DNA of 64,000 nt from Rhizobium viscosum. Lineage in GTDB: Bacteria; Pseudomonadota; Alphaproteobacteria; Rhizobiales; Rhizobiaceae. Location: contig NZ_JADBEC010000002.1 in assembly GCF_014873945.1 (NCBI RefSeq), positions 1,860,001-1,924,000 of the forward strand, read 5' to 3'. Of this stretch, positions 50,737 to 58,705 are shown one piece after another. The first letter of the stretch is position 1. Each line of letters opens with the position of its first letter. The translations under genes were made by a program, and so were the position numbers. Below the pieces are notes generated by a model that was given only the letters and a program-made list of their open reading frames with translations, ran no database searches and was not told the origin of the DNA.

Positions 50737-50750
50737 TTGACCGACATCAA
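50737..50750. promoter_or_regulatory. FNR/NnrR-like box upstream of the stress protein
   Basis: TTGACCGACATCAA, nine of ten matches to TTGAT-N4-ATCAA, 65 bp upstream of the universal stress protein start. Confidence 0.6.
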
Positions 50751-50866
50751 GAAACGGTCCCGCATCGTATCTGATGCAGGACAGGGCGGCTGTGGAAGGG
50801 AGGCGCCTAATTTCAAGCCATCGAGGGCAATCAGCCGAACCGCTGCCCTGAAAAATCACATAGCTC

Positions 50867-51433
50867 TCAGGTCCAAAGGGCGCTGATGGCAAGGGTCAGG
50901 GAGAAGGCAACCAGTACTGCGCAACCGCAATGCCGCGCAAGCACTGGCATTTCTGCATGGCGTCCAACGAGCAGACTGCCAAGGCCGAGCCAGATCGCCG
51001 ACGTCGCCGTTACGCAGCCGACGAATGTCGCCATCGCTGCGGGTATCCCCGCCTGGACAGCGGGCGCGAGGGTGAGGCCGATGATGATGGCCTTTGGATT
51101 GAGCAGCGTCGTGATGAAGAGCTGACCGACGCCGAGCCTGTTCTGGCGGTCCGCCGGCGCCGGAACCCATAGCTTGAGCGCAAGATAGAGGACCCAGATC
51201 GCCGAAATCAGCTTGACGATGCTGGCGATGCCTGGATGGCCATTAAGGAGCGGAGCGGCGCCGTTCGACACCGGAACGATAATTGCGAGATAGGCGAGCA
51301 CCACCGCGGTGATGAGCGACAGGGACCGCCAGATGGTCAGTGCTGTCGATGCCAAGGCCAGAACCGCATTGGTAGGCCCTGGAAGGATCAGCAGGGAGAA
51401 GACGGCGATAGCGAATGTCGGCAGGTTCATCAA
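50867..51433 (-). CDS. LysE-family amino-acid exporter
   Basis: A 188-residue membrane protein with five to six hydrophobic segments. It starts NLPTFAIAVFSLLILPGPTN with the LysE Pro-Gly-Pro motif, then VAVLALASTALTIW-like sequence, and GQLFITTLLNPKAIIIGLTL with the conserved Asn-Pro-Lys. The family exports basic or other amino acids; substrate unknown. FNR-like boxes lie 51 and 87 bp upstream. Confidence 0.82.
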   Translation of the reverse strand: MMNLPTFAIAVFSLLILPGPTNAVLALASTALTIWRSLSLITAVVLAYLAIIVPVSNGAAPLLNGHPGIASIVKLISAIWVLYLALKLWVPAPADRQNRLGVGQLFITTLLNPKAIIIGLTLAPAVQAGIPAAMATFVGCVTATSAIWLGLGSLLVGRHAEMPVLARHCGCAVLVAFSLTLAISALWT

Positions 51434-51483
51434 ATCCGGTCCTAATTGTCTGCTACCCTTCTCACGAATCCTGATGAATGGTT

Positions 51484-51533
51484 TTGATCTGTATCAGTTT
51501 AAACATCGCTCCGGCCAGATTGAGATTTATCAA
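51484..51533. promoter_or_regulatory. Pair of FNR/NnrR-like boxes
   Basis: TTGATCTGTATCAG (51484-51497) and TTGAGATTTATCAA (51520-51533), each nine of ten matches to TTGAT-N4-ATCAA, 36 bp apart. They lie between the divergent LysE gene and the small gene at 51691. Confidence 0.6.
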
Positions 51534-51690
51534 GGACGAACAGGCAGAGGGCCGATAGCAATGGCCTGCGATATTCGTCCATCACGCGAAAACATCGGCA
51601 CCCCTCTCGTGCTGCCTTTCGAGGATCAGCGAAGCTCTCGCATCACCGTAGGAATGTAAGATCCATGTTCGAAACGCGGCCGGTTCCATC

Positions 51691-51903
51691 ATGCTTCTGA
51701 GAGATCTCGATCCAGTCACCGCCAGGCGTGTTCTGCACATCTATGACGGTATTGCGCAGGCGTCGTGGTTCAATCGCAACCGTGCCACGGAATGGGAGTT
51801 GCTCAAGCTCGTGCTTCGCCATGTCGTGCAGGATCAGGACGAGGAATACATTCAGAAATTATGCACCCGCGAAGCGTTCGAGCGTTTCTGCCGAAGCGCG
51901 TAG
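51691..51903 (+). CDS. Small protein of unknown function
   Basis: A 70-residue protein, MLLRDLDPVTARRVLHIYDG, IAQASWFNRNRATEWELLKL then VLRHVVQDQDEEYIQKLCTR. It is helical and soluble. It lies downstream of the box pair and overlaps the end of the opposite-strand gene by 45 bp. No family recognised; a link to low-oxygen growth is suggested only by location. Confidence 0.5.
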   Translation: MLLRDLDPVTARRVLHIYDGIAQASWFNRNRATEWELLKLVLRHVVQDQDEEYIQKLCTREAFERFCRSA

Positions 51904-52311
51904 CCCAGGCGAGGGATCAGTCGGGCGGGGAAAGGGTGTGACAGTACTGTTGGTACCCTGCCACGTCCACAGCGGTTCTGATTGTGAATGGCCACGGCGC
52001 CAACGTCTTACCTCTGTTGCTGTGACCACAAGGGTTGCCGCATGCTTCGGATCGCACTTGCCATAGGCAAGCGCGATCTCGCAAAAGCTATGCAGAAACT
52101 GGAAAAGCCGTGCCTCACTCGCGCGCGGGGGTGAGGCGATGCTCAGCAGCGATCGCCTGGTGATGATCAGTGGTCGGATTTTGTCAGCGAGCAGAAGATC
52201 GATGTGACCACATTTTTCCGCATCGTCGAACAAGACCGAGATGATCGAATACTCCATCTTGCGCGCGGCATGACCCAACACGCGTCGATCCGAATCAGGG
52301 CCGATCTGCAT
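51859..52311 (-). CDS. Unknown protein, homologue of the one at 62163
   Basis: Up to 150 residues (start 52311 after AAGGATAGGGA; MEYSI at 52257 is the alternative). Its middle part, IITRRSLLSIASPPRASEAR then LFQFLHSFCEIA, aligns without gaps to IIDRDALQEISNPPRADETR then LQEHVDTICEIA of the protein at 62163-62450, and both have a Trp in a late xVRRW/DIEAW motif. The C-terminal ~45 residues have no counterpart. It overlaps the end of tatA and may be coupled to it. Not a recognised family. Confidence 0.6.
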   Translation of the reverse strand: MQIGPDSDRRVLGHAARKMEYSIISVLFDDAEKCGHIDLLLADKIRPLIITRRSLLSIASPPRASEARLFQFLHSFCEIALAYGKCDPKHAATLVVTATEVRRWRRGHSQSEPLWTWQGTNSTVTPFPRPTDPSPGLRASAETLERFAGA

Positions 52312-52477
52312 CACCGTCCCTATCCTTTTCGCCGGCCTGCTCGCCATCGATGCCCTTCTTGAAGGCCCGAATCCCATGTGCGACGTCGCCCATGAGTTCG
52401 GGAATCTTGCCGCGTCCAAACAGGATGAGGACGATGGCGAGCACGATCAGCCAGTGCCAGGTGCTAAAGCTTCCCAT
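52295..52477 (-). CDS. tatA: TatA twin-arginine translocase subunit
   Basis: A 60-residue TatA: one N-terminal transmembrane helix (WHWLIVLAIVLILFGRGKIP), the FGRGKIPEL hinge and the amphipathic helix ELMGDVAHGIRAFKKGIDGE. The ATG at 52477 follows AAGGAGTG. tatB and tatC are not here, so this is an extra TatA. Several denitrification enzymes are Tat substrates, and an FNR-like box lies 53 bp upstream; a role in their export is inference. Confidence 0.88.
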   Translation of the reverse strand: MGSFSTWHWLIVLAIVLILFGRGKIPELMGDVAHGIRAFKKGIDGEQAGEKDRDGDADRP

Positions 52478-52529
52478 TCCAATCACTCCTTGCAATGTGA
52501 TGAGCTTAGACCTTCCGCCTCGGCCGTGA

Positions 52530-52543
52530 TTGATCTGGCGCAA
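52530..52543. promoter_or_regulatory. FNR/NnrR-like box upstream of tatA
   Basis: TTGATCTGGCGCAA, eight of ten matches to TTGAT-N4-ATCAA, 53 bp upstream of tatA. Confidence 0.45.
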
Positions 52544-52604
52544 ATGCAATGATGATCGTGAAACTGGCGGCTGACCGCCGACTGCGGCCGCCGAGGACAC
52601 GGAC

Positions 52605-52811
52605 TCACGGATACGGATGCCCGCCCACCTCGTTGTCGCGCCTACGCCGACCGTTCAGTCGCTCGCGGGCATTTGGTTCCGACATGAGGATCGGTCGTGT
52701 CTGCAGGAGGAACATTTCGAGCGTTGCGCGCGCTTCGCTTCCGGTCGAGCCGCCACAGCTTATGAGCTCGAGCATGTCGACATGTCGGTCCCGGTGGTTG
52801 TCTGCCTTCAT
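52605..52811 (-). CDS. Possible small protein coupled to the ubiTUV operon
   Basis: A 68-residue frame, MKADNHRDRHVDMLELISCG then GSTGSEARATLEMFLLQTRP, whose ATG overlaps the preceding gene stop (ATGA at 52808-52811). The overlap is the only firm support; composition of the last 25 residues is Arg-rich and could be non-coding. No family recognised. Confidence 0.3.
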   Translation of the reverse strand: MKADNHRDRHVDMLELISCGGSTGSEARATLEMFLLQTRPILMSEPNARERLNGRRRRDNEVGGHPYP

Positions 52812-53233
52812 GACAGACGTTCTCCAGCCGGGTTGGCGACAAAAGTTCGCTGTGCGTCAAGAATGTCGCGTCGATTGGCGGCGAAGGCTCTCAAAAGCTG
52901 AGAGCCCATTCTTGCCTGTTTTGCCACATCGTCGAAAATCAGAGCCGCTTCATCGACCTCGCCGATCTCAGAGGCCGGTCCGAACTGGTCGAGTTCCCTC
53001 AGAAGTTCCAGGAGCGTGCCGACCTTCGTTCGCTGGCGCAACGCTGACATGAACAGCTCCTGCACGACGGCAGCTCTCTGTCTTGGCACCAGATGCGCGA
53101 GCAATTCGCCGATGATGAGGGTGCAGCTGCAGTCGGAGTCAGACTCCTTCGCAAAGGCCTTTATCTGCCGCAGAGCGGAGAGGATACCTCGGTCGCCGGG
53201 CTCGTCGTTTTCCGTGAGGCTCATTGTCGTCAT
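52808..53233 (-). CDS. Unknown fourth gene of the ubiTUV operon
   Basis: A 141-residue soluble helical protein starting MTTMSLTENDEPGDRG. It includes SDSDCSCTLIIGELLAHLVP, VVQELFMSALRQRTKVGTLL and an acidic EIGEVDEAALIFDDVAKQAR. Its start overlaps the ubiV stop by four bases, so it is translated with ubiV. The two adjacent Cys near residue 35 could be redox or metal ligands. Not recognised as a family; a part in oxygen-independent ubiquinone synthesis or its control is inference from the operon. Confidence 0.6.
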   Translation of the reverse strand: MTTMSLTENDEPGDRGILSALRQIKAFAKESDSDCSCTLIIGELLAHLVPRQRAAVVQELFMSALRQRTKVGTLLELLRELDQFGPASEIGEVDEAALIFDDVAKQARMGSQLLRAFAANRRDILDAQRTFVANPAGERLS

Positions 53234-54144
53234 GCCAGATCCTTTGCGTTTCTCAGGCGCGCGACCCATTCCGCGCCGGTTTTGCCGTGGTAAAATCCGT
53301 TCGAGAGCGGAATGTCAGGATAGGCTTCACGCAGCCTCGCCAGCGCCTGTGGGGGTTCGATGTCGCCATTCAAAACCCTGCGAAAAATTCGGGATACTTC
53401 GACCATGTCGCAAGTCTGCGGCGACAGCCGAAGCGAACTGACACCCAGTGTCGTCCATGCTCCGGAGTGCTCAAGCAGGGCCTGGCACGTATGCGAAAGC
53501 GTCTGCACCCCATTCAGAGCGAGAAAGGGCTGGCCTGAAATGGTGTTGACCGTGATGCCATCGGGATCTTCCTGGCAGACGAATTGGCAATTGTCCTTGG
53601 TTCGCCCTTTCGAGCGGGCATGAGCGCAGCGCGCGGAAATGGCGAGCGGCATCCGGCCGAAAGCGAAGACTTCCAGATCGAGATCCGGACAGGTCCTGGC
53701 AATGGTGGTCACCGACGAGGCCGGAAGCTCCGGCGGCAGGCAGATCGCCGTTGCGCCATTTGAGGCCAGGACGCGCGCGGCGGCCGCGTTGTAGACATTG
53801 ACGAACGGCCCGACGGCGTGCGGCCGACCCCTCAGGAGATGGAGGGCGGAAAGATCATTGGCCTCGACGAGCCTGATATCCTCCTGAGCGATCGCCCTTT
53901 GATAGTTCGCCTCGCGCTCCAGCGTGACGAGTGCCAGTGTTGAGAGCCTGACCTCTTTTCCCGCGGCCTCCAGCCGTTCGATGACGAATGCCAGTTCGGA
54001 TTCCATAAAATGCAGGCGTTTCGAGCAGATCGTCTCGCCGATGACGACGACATCGACCGGGGCCTCGTCGGCGATTTCGTAATAGAAGTCACGCCATCGC
54101 TCGCTCGACCAGAGATATTGAAGCGGGCCAAGTGTCAGCTTCAT
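53230..54144 (-). CDS. ubiV: UbiV, oxygen-independent ubiquinone hydroxylation
   Basis: A 304-residue U32-family (YhbV) protein. UbiU and UbiV form an iron-sulphur heterodimer needed for ring hydroxylations of ubiquinone synthesis without oxygen. The four expected [4Fe-4S] ligands are present: Cys40 in GETICSKRLHF, one in ISARCAHARSKG, and two in DNCQFVCQEDPDG. It starts four bases after ubiU. This is not a peptidase despite the family name. Confidence 0.9.
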   Translation of the reverse strand: MKLTLGPLQYLWSSERWRDFYYEIADEAPVDVVVIGETICSKRLHFMESELAFVIERLEAAGKEVRLSTLALVTLEREANYQRAIAQEDIRLVEANDLSALHLLRGRPHAVGPFVNVYNAAAARVLASNGATAICLPPELPASSVTTIARTCPDLDLEVFAFGRMPLAISARCAHARSKGRTKDNCQFVCQEDPDGITVNTISGQPFLALNGVQTLSHTCQALLEHSGAWTTLGVSSLRLSPQTCDMVEVSRIFRRVLNGDIEPPQALARLREAYPDIPLSNGFYHGKTGAEWVARLRNAKDLA

Positions 54145-54147
54145 CTC

Positions 54148-55125
54148 TTATCTCCACCGCTTGTCATAGGCACCATGTGTCGTCTCCAATCCCTCGCTGA
54201 GGGCTTTGAGGCGGGTCATCAGCGCAGGGCGGTCGGCGGGAGCGGCTTCCACCGCGGCACGGAGCGTCGAAACGACCTGTGAAATATAGGCCTTGCCGCG
54301 TTGACGTCCCTCCACTTTCAGGGCCGTGACGCCGGCTGCCTCGAGCTCGTCCAACTGATCCATGACATCAAGCGAGACCGGATCCTCGAAGGCGTAGGTC
54401 TTGCTCCTGCCGATCTCGAAGCGCCCCTTGCACAGGGTCGGATAGCCGGCCGGCTCCGTCTCGGAAAACCTGTTGATCGTAAACCCGCCCAGTTCCGACA
54501 CCATGTCGGTACCTTCCTGCCGATAGCGGACATGGCTGGCCGGCGAGCAGACGCCGTTCATATTGGGTGATTTTCCGGTGGCGTATGAGGATAGGGAGCA
54601 CCGCCCTTCCGCCATGACGCAGAGGCCGCCGAAGACGAAGACCTCAAGTTCGCAGGGCACATGACGGGCGATGCGGGCAATATCGGCCACTGTCAGCGTT
54701 CGGGGAAGGACGACGCGCGCTGCGCTAAAACTTTCGACCAGATAGGAGAGAGCGTCCAGATTGGAGGCGGAAGCCTGCACGGAGATGTGCAGGCGCTGGT
54801 GCGGATCACGTTCAGCAACATGTGCCATCAGCCCGAAATCGGCAACGATCAGTGCGTCGGCTCCGGCATCCGTTGCCTCCTGCGCTCTGCGATACCAGAG
54901 ATCCTCCCGCCCCGCCGTCATGAACGTGTTCAGTGCCACGAACGTCTTGACGCCTCGGGCACCGGCATAGGAAACGGCCTCTCGGAGCTCCTGCAGATCA
55001 AAATTCAAACCGGGGAAGTTCCGGGCATTCGTCTCGTCGCGAAAGCCGCAATAAACGGCGTCCGCACCTGCATCGACGGCCTCTCTGAAGGACGAGGGTG
55101 TTCCGGCTGGACATATCAGTTCCAT
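54148..55125 (-). CDS. ubiU: UbiU, oxygen-independent ubiquinone hydroxylation
   Basis: A 325-residue U32-family (YhbU) protein, partner of UbiV. It starts MELICPAGTPSSFREAVDAG with the TIM-barrel opening GADAVYCGFRDETNARNFPG. The cluster ligands appear in FGGLCVMAEGRCSLSSYATG, SPNMNGVCSPASHV and GYPTLCKGRFE. It overlaps the ubiT stop by 10 bases. Confidence 0.92.
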   Translation of the reverse strand: MELICPAGTPSSFREAVDAGADAVYCGFRDETNARNFPGLNFDLQELREAVSYAGARGVKTFVALNTFMTAGREDLWYRRAQEATDAGADALIVADFGLMAHVAERDPHQRLHISVQASASNLDALSYLVESFSAARVVLPRTLTVADIARIARHVPCELEVFVFGGLCVMAEGRCSLSSYATGKSPNMNGVCSPASHVRYRQEGTDMVSELGGFTINRFSETEPAGYPTLCKGRFEIGRSKTYAFEDPVSLDVMDQLDELEAAGVTALKVEGRQRGKAYISQVVSTLRAAVEAAPADRPALMTRLKALSEGLETTHGAYDKRWR

Positions 55126-55622
55126 CTGGCACCCTCGGCTTCAAGCGCGCGGCGCCGGATGGACGAGAGCGCCCCCACTACGGGACGGCGGATCGGTCCC
55201 GATATGTCTCCAGCCAGTTTCACCAGATCGATTCCGCTGTCATCAAGCGCATTCCGAAGCGCGAGGACGGCTTCCATGTTGCCTGTTACCGCAAGCTTGC
55301 GCGCAAAGAAGGCGGCATCCCCATCAAGCCTGCCTTCGGCAAGCGCAAGCATCAGGAACAGAGGGCCGCTGATCTTTGCGTCGGCTGCCGGCGAGCGCCC
55401 GCGCCGGAAGGTCTTGATGCTGTCTCCGGCAGGCCGGATCACGAACTCGAAGGCAAGGTCGGTAGGGGCAAAGCCGAAACACGAATATCGATAGTCTCCG
55501 AGCCGGTCGAAGAGCCGGGGGTGGGATTTGAGCACCTGCTGGAACAGCAGGGATGCGGCGCGAGCCGCGATCGGCAACGGCACGATGCCGGCCGCAATCA
55601 TCAGGCGGGATGGAACAAGCAT
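55116..55622 (-). CDS. ubiT: UbiT, SCP2-domain accessory protein
   Basis: A 168-residue protein with an SCP2-like lipid-binding domain (YhbT/UbiT), thought to hold the ubiquinone intermediates for UbiUV. Text: GDYRYSCFGFAPTDLAFEFV, KISGPLFLMLALAEGRLDGD, AAFFARKLAVTGNMEAVLAL. The start at 55622 (MLVPSRLMIAAG) follows GAAGAGG. First gene of the operon ubiT-ubiU-ubiV-unknown; an FNR-like box lies 54 bp upstream. Confidence 0.86.
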   Translation of the reverse strand: MLVPSRLMIAAGIVPLPIAARAASLLFQQVLKSHPRLFDRLGDYRYSCFGFAPTDLAFEFVIRPAGDSIKTFRRGRSPAADAKISGPLFLMLALAEGRLDGDAAFFARKLAVTGNMEAVLALRNALDDSGIDLVKLAGDISGPIRRPVVGALSSIRRRALEAEGARWN

Positions 55623-55675
55623 AAAGGCCTCTTCTCGTGAGGATAGCACCCTAGGGCCTGGCGCATTCGCCCTGT

Positions 55676-55689
55676 TTGTTTTGAGACAA
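55676..55689. promoter_or_regulatory. FNR-type box shared by ubiT and ubiD
   Basis: TTGTTTTGAGACAA, symmetrical TTGT-N6-ACAA, eight of ten against TTGAT-N4-ATCAA. It lies 54 bp from the ubiT start and 35 bp from the ubiD start, able to serve both directions. Confidence 0.5.
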
Positions 55690-55723
55690 AGACAGGAGCG
55701 GTTTCCTCGCCGATTGCATCTCC

Positions 55724-57232
55724 ATGCTAAACAATGCACCCAAGATCAAACGTCATGCCGACCTGCAATCTTTCATCCACGAGCTCGAGCAGCGCCGGCT
55801 GCTTCTGTCGGTCGACGAACCCGTATCGCTCGTCCACGAGCTGACGGCCCTGCATCGGCACGTCCTTGAAGAAAATGGGCCAGCCCTTCTCATAAAGGCA
55901 CCGATAGATGCGGAAGGGCGACGCTGCCCAATCCCTGTTCTCGTCAATCTGTTCGGTACCCGGGAGCGAATAGAGCTTGGCTTCGGGGTCGGGCAGGGCG
56001 GCCTCGGGCGACTTGCGCAGGACCTCGCCGATCTTCGAAACCCATCTCCGCCAAAGTCGCTCGCAGACGCCCTGAGTAAGCTGTCGCTGCTGAAGGCCGC
56101 AAACCACATGCGGCCAAGGCATCGACGCACTGCCCCGTCGCAGGCGGTGGTCTACCGGGGAGCCGACATCGATACCGGTATGCTTCCAGTCCAATGGTGC
56201 TGGCCGGGCGAGCCGGCCCCCCTGGTGACCTGGCCGCTTGTCATGACCTGCGATCCCGATGATCCCGGCGATGTCAACGTCGGCATCTACCGGATGCAGG
56301 TCCGCGACCGCTCTTCGCTGATCGTGCGCTGGCTTGCTAATCGCGGTGGCGCAAAGCACTTCCGGCAATGGCAGCGACGCGGTCAGGACATGCCCGTGGC
56401 GATCGCGATCGGCGCAGACCCTGCGACGCTCCTTGCCGCTGTCATGCCGCTGCCTGAGGGAATGAGCGAACTGAACTTCGCGGGTCTTCTGCGCGGAGCG
56501 CGCACGCAGCTCGTCAGCGCCCTGACCGTGCCGCTCGACGTGCCGGCCTGCGCCGAGATCATTCTGGAGGGACGCGTGTCGATCGAAGAGACCGCGCTCG
56601 AGGGGCCGTACGGCGACCACACCGGCTATTACAACAGCGTCGAACCCTTTCCGATCGTCCGGTTGAGCGCCATCACCACCCGTCGCACGCCCGTTTACCT
56701 GTCGACCTATACTGGCCGTCCGCCGGACGAGCCCTCCAGGCTCGGGGAGGCGATGACGGAGCTGTTCGTCCCGATCCTGCGGCGACAGTTTCCCGAAATC
56801 CGCGACCTCTGGCTGCCGCCGGAGGCCTGCTCCTACCGCATGGCGGTCGTCTCCATCGACAAGCGATATCCGGGACAGGCGCGCAGGGTGATGATGGGGC
56901 TCTGGTCGATGCTTCCGCAGTTCAACTATACCAAGCTGATCATCGTGGTCGATGCCGACATCGGCGTAAGGAGCTGGGAGGATGTGATGTGGGCCGTGTC
57001 CACGCGGTTCGACGCCTCGCGCGACCTGACGGTCCTCGAAAACACGCCGATCGACTATCTCGATTTTGCGTCACCCCGCGCGGGTCTTGGAACGAAGATG
57101 GGGCTCGACGCCACCAGAAAGATCGGGCCGGAGAGCGACCGTGAGTGGGGTCGCGAGCTGCGTATGCCGTCAGATATTGCGGCGCGCGCGGCAACAACTT
57201 GGGAAAGGATCAAACGTGACATCGTTTCATGA
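55724..57232 (+). CDS. ubiD: UbiD-family decarboxylase
   Basis: A 502-residue UbiD: a prenylated-FMN-dependent decarboxylase acting on the polyprenyl-hydroxybenzoate intermediate. It has the family motif LEGPYGDHTGYYNSVEPFPI, Arg residues in the INVGIYRMQVRD-type segment (NVGIYRMQVRDRSSLIVRW), and the late GLDATRKIGPESDREWG region. Start ATG 55724. It is divergent from ubiT and overlaps ubiX, which makes its cofactor. Other UbiD relatives act on aromatic acids, but the ubiTUV context supports the ubiquinone role. Confidence 0.88.
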   Translation: MLNNAPKIKRHADLQSFIHELEQRRLLLSVDEPVSLVHELTALHRHVLEENGPALLIKAPIDAEGRRCPIPVLVNLFGTRERIELGFGVGQGGLGRLAQDLADLRNPSPPKSLADALSKLSLLKAANHMRPRHRRTAPSQAVVYRGADIDTGMLPVQWCWPGEPAPLVTWPLVMTCDPDDPGDVNVGIYRMQVRDRSSLIVRWLANRGGAKHFRQWQRRGQDMPVAIAIGADPATLLAAVMPLPEGMSELNFAGLLRGARTQLVSALTVPLDVPACAEIILEGRVSIEETALEGPYGDHTGYYNSVEPFPIVRLSAITTRRTPVYLSTYTGRPPDEPSRLGEAMTELFVPILRRQFPEIRDLWLPPEACSYRMAVVSIDKRYPGQARRVMMGLWSMLPQFNYTKLIIVVDADIGVRSWEDVMWAVSTRFDASRDLTVLENTPIDYLDFASPRAGLGTKMGLDATRKIGPESDREWGRELRMPSDIAARAATTWERIKRDIVS

Positions 57233-57854
57233 GCAGCGCGACGTCGTGCTGGCGGTTACCGGAGCTTCCGGCGCGGCTATCGGCCTTGCCGTCCTCGATC
57301 TCTTGTGCGGGCTCGGCATGCGGGTGCATCTCGTCGTCTCGCAAAGCGGCAAGCGAACCCTGTTGCACGAGGTTGGGGCCGACGCCCATGACCGGATGCT
57401 GCCAAAGGCTTACAGAAGCTACGACAATGGCGATATCGGAGCGACGATTGCCAGCGGCTCGTTTCCTGTTGCGGGCATGATCGTCGCGCCTTGCTCGATG
57501 AAGTCGCTGGCCGCAATTTCAACCGGCCTTTCGACAAGCCTCGTGGCACGTGCTGCCGACGTGCAACTCAAGGAGAGGCGGCGGCTTGTGCTGATGACGC
57601 GCGAGGCGCCGTTGCATCTGGGACATCTGCGCAACATGACATCGGTCACGGAAATGGGTGCAATCGTGATGCCGCCGGTCCCTGCCTTCTACAACAGACC
57701 GCAATCGGTGCAGGAGATCGTGGATCACCTTGCGCGCCGCGCCGTCGATCTGCTGGGCCTGCCGGTCGCGCCGCTGGCAAGCGCATGGCCAGGCGAAGCG
57801 GACTTCGATCAGCCGAAGACGGAAATCGGATCGGCGCCGAAGAGCACGGCGTGA
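57216..57854 (+). CDS. ubiX: UbiX flavin prenyltransferase
   Basis: A 212-residue UbiX, which makes prenylated FMN for UbiD. It has VVLAVTGASGAAIGLAVLDL at the N-terminus, PCSMKSLAAISTGLSTSLVA, and RRRLVLMTREAPLHLGHLRN. The start is GTG at 57216 after GGGAAAGGATC, overlapping the ubiD end by 17 bases. Its 3' end overlaps the convergent nnrU gene by 46 bases. Confidence 0.88.
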   Translation: MTSFHEQRDVVLAVTGASGAAIGLAVLDLLCGLGMRVHLVVSQSGKRTLLHEVGADAHDRMLPKAYRSYDNGDIGATIASGSFPVAGMIVAPCSMKSLAAISTGLSTSLVARAADVQLKERRRLVLMTREAPLHLGHLRNMTSVTEMGAIVMPPVPAFYNRPQSVQEIVDHLARRAVDLLGLPVAPLASAWPGEADFDQPKTEIGSAPKSTA

Positions 57855-58489
57855 CCGCCTGCAAGGAGCAGCCAGGCGACCAGCGCGATCGTAATGACCG
57901 CTGCTGCTGCCAGCGCTTTGTCTGATCTCGGCCGGACTCCGGAAACAAACGCCGCCAAAGGCCAGACGGACGTCTGCGCGGCGTCGATCGCCCAGCGATC
58001 GCCAAGACGTTTCCTTGCCCGGCGCTCGGCCATCGGAATGCCGGCGAGCGCAAAAAGCCCAAGCCCACCGAACAACAGAAGCGAACGCAGGTCTCCGTTG
58101 ATGATGACATGGCCGAGCGCCCAGAGCGCGAATCCCCATTGCACGGGGTGCCTGGTGATCCGCGAGACCGCGCCAGCTGGTCCCGCCGAGCGGATCGATA
58201 TGGACAGGGGATTGGTGCTCATCAGACCGGCGAGCACGAGGAAACATCCGGCCGGCGCGAGCATGAAGGTCACCGCCGCATGCCAGGGACGAAGCTCCCA
58301 TAGTGGGACATAGTCGAGTGCAAGTGCCGCAGAAAAGAGCCAGACCAGAGCCGCCAGCGAGACAACCGAATAGGTTAGGATGTAGGTCGGCTTGCCGATC
58401 GACCGGATGATACGCATGCGGATGTTCGGGATCGCCGGGATCGAATGCAGCATGAGAAAGACAGCAAATGCGCTGACGAACTGGATCAT
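57809..58489 (-). CDS. nnrU: NnrU-family membrane protein
   Basis: A 226-residue membrane protein of the NnrU family, associated with denitrification and nitric-oxide handling. About six hydrophobic segments are visible; conserved: YILTYSVVSLAALVWLFSAA, SRITRHPVQWGFALWALGHV, INGDLRSLLLFGGLGLFALA. The ATG at 58489 gives the normal start. An FNR/NnrR-like box lies 54 bp upstream. Exact function unknown. Confidence 0.9.
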   Translation of the reverse strand: MIQFVSAFAVFLMLHSIPAIPNIRMRIIRSIGKPTYILTYSVVSLAALVWLFSAALALDYVPLWELRPWHAAVTFMLAPAGCFLVLAGLMSTNPLSISIRSAGPAGAVSRITRHPVQWGFALWALGHVIINGDLRSLLLFGGLGLFALAGIPMAERRARKRLGDRWAIDAAQTSVWPLAAFVSGVRPRSDKALAAAAVITIALVAWLLLAGGHAVLFGADPISVFG

Positions 58490-58542
58490 CTGGTTACCTC
58501 GCCGTGTCGAAGGTGATGTATCGATCACGGGCCACCGCGACT

Positions 58543-58556
58543 TTGATCAAAGTCAA
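58543..58556. promoter_or_regulatory. FNR/NnrR-like box upstream of nnrU
   Basis: TTGATCAAAGTCAA, nine of ten matches to TTGAT-N4-ATCAA, 54 bp upstream of nnrU and 150 bp upstream of ftrA. Confidence 0.65.
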
Positions 58557-58705
58557 GCAAGGAGCGACCCGTTGACGGGGTTTCGGTCGTATGACGGCCC
58601 GTAGGCTTGCCCCGTGCCAAACCGTACATCTTTGCGTCAGCACAAAGAGCAGGGCGATCGTGCTGTTAAACGTGACGGCAATACTCATCTTTAGGGACCG
58701 CCGTC

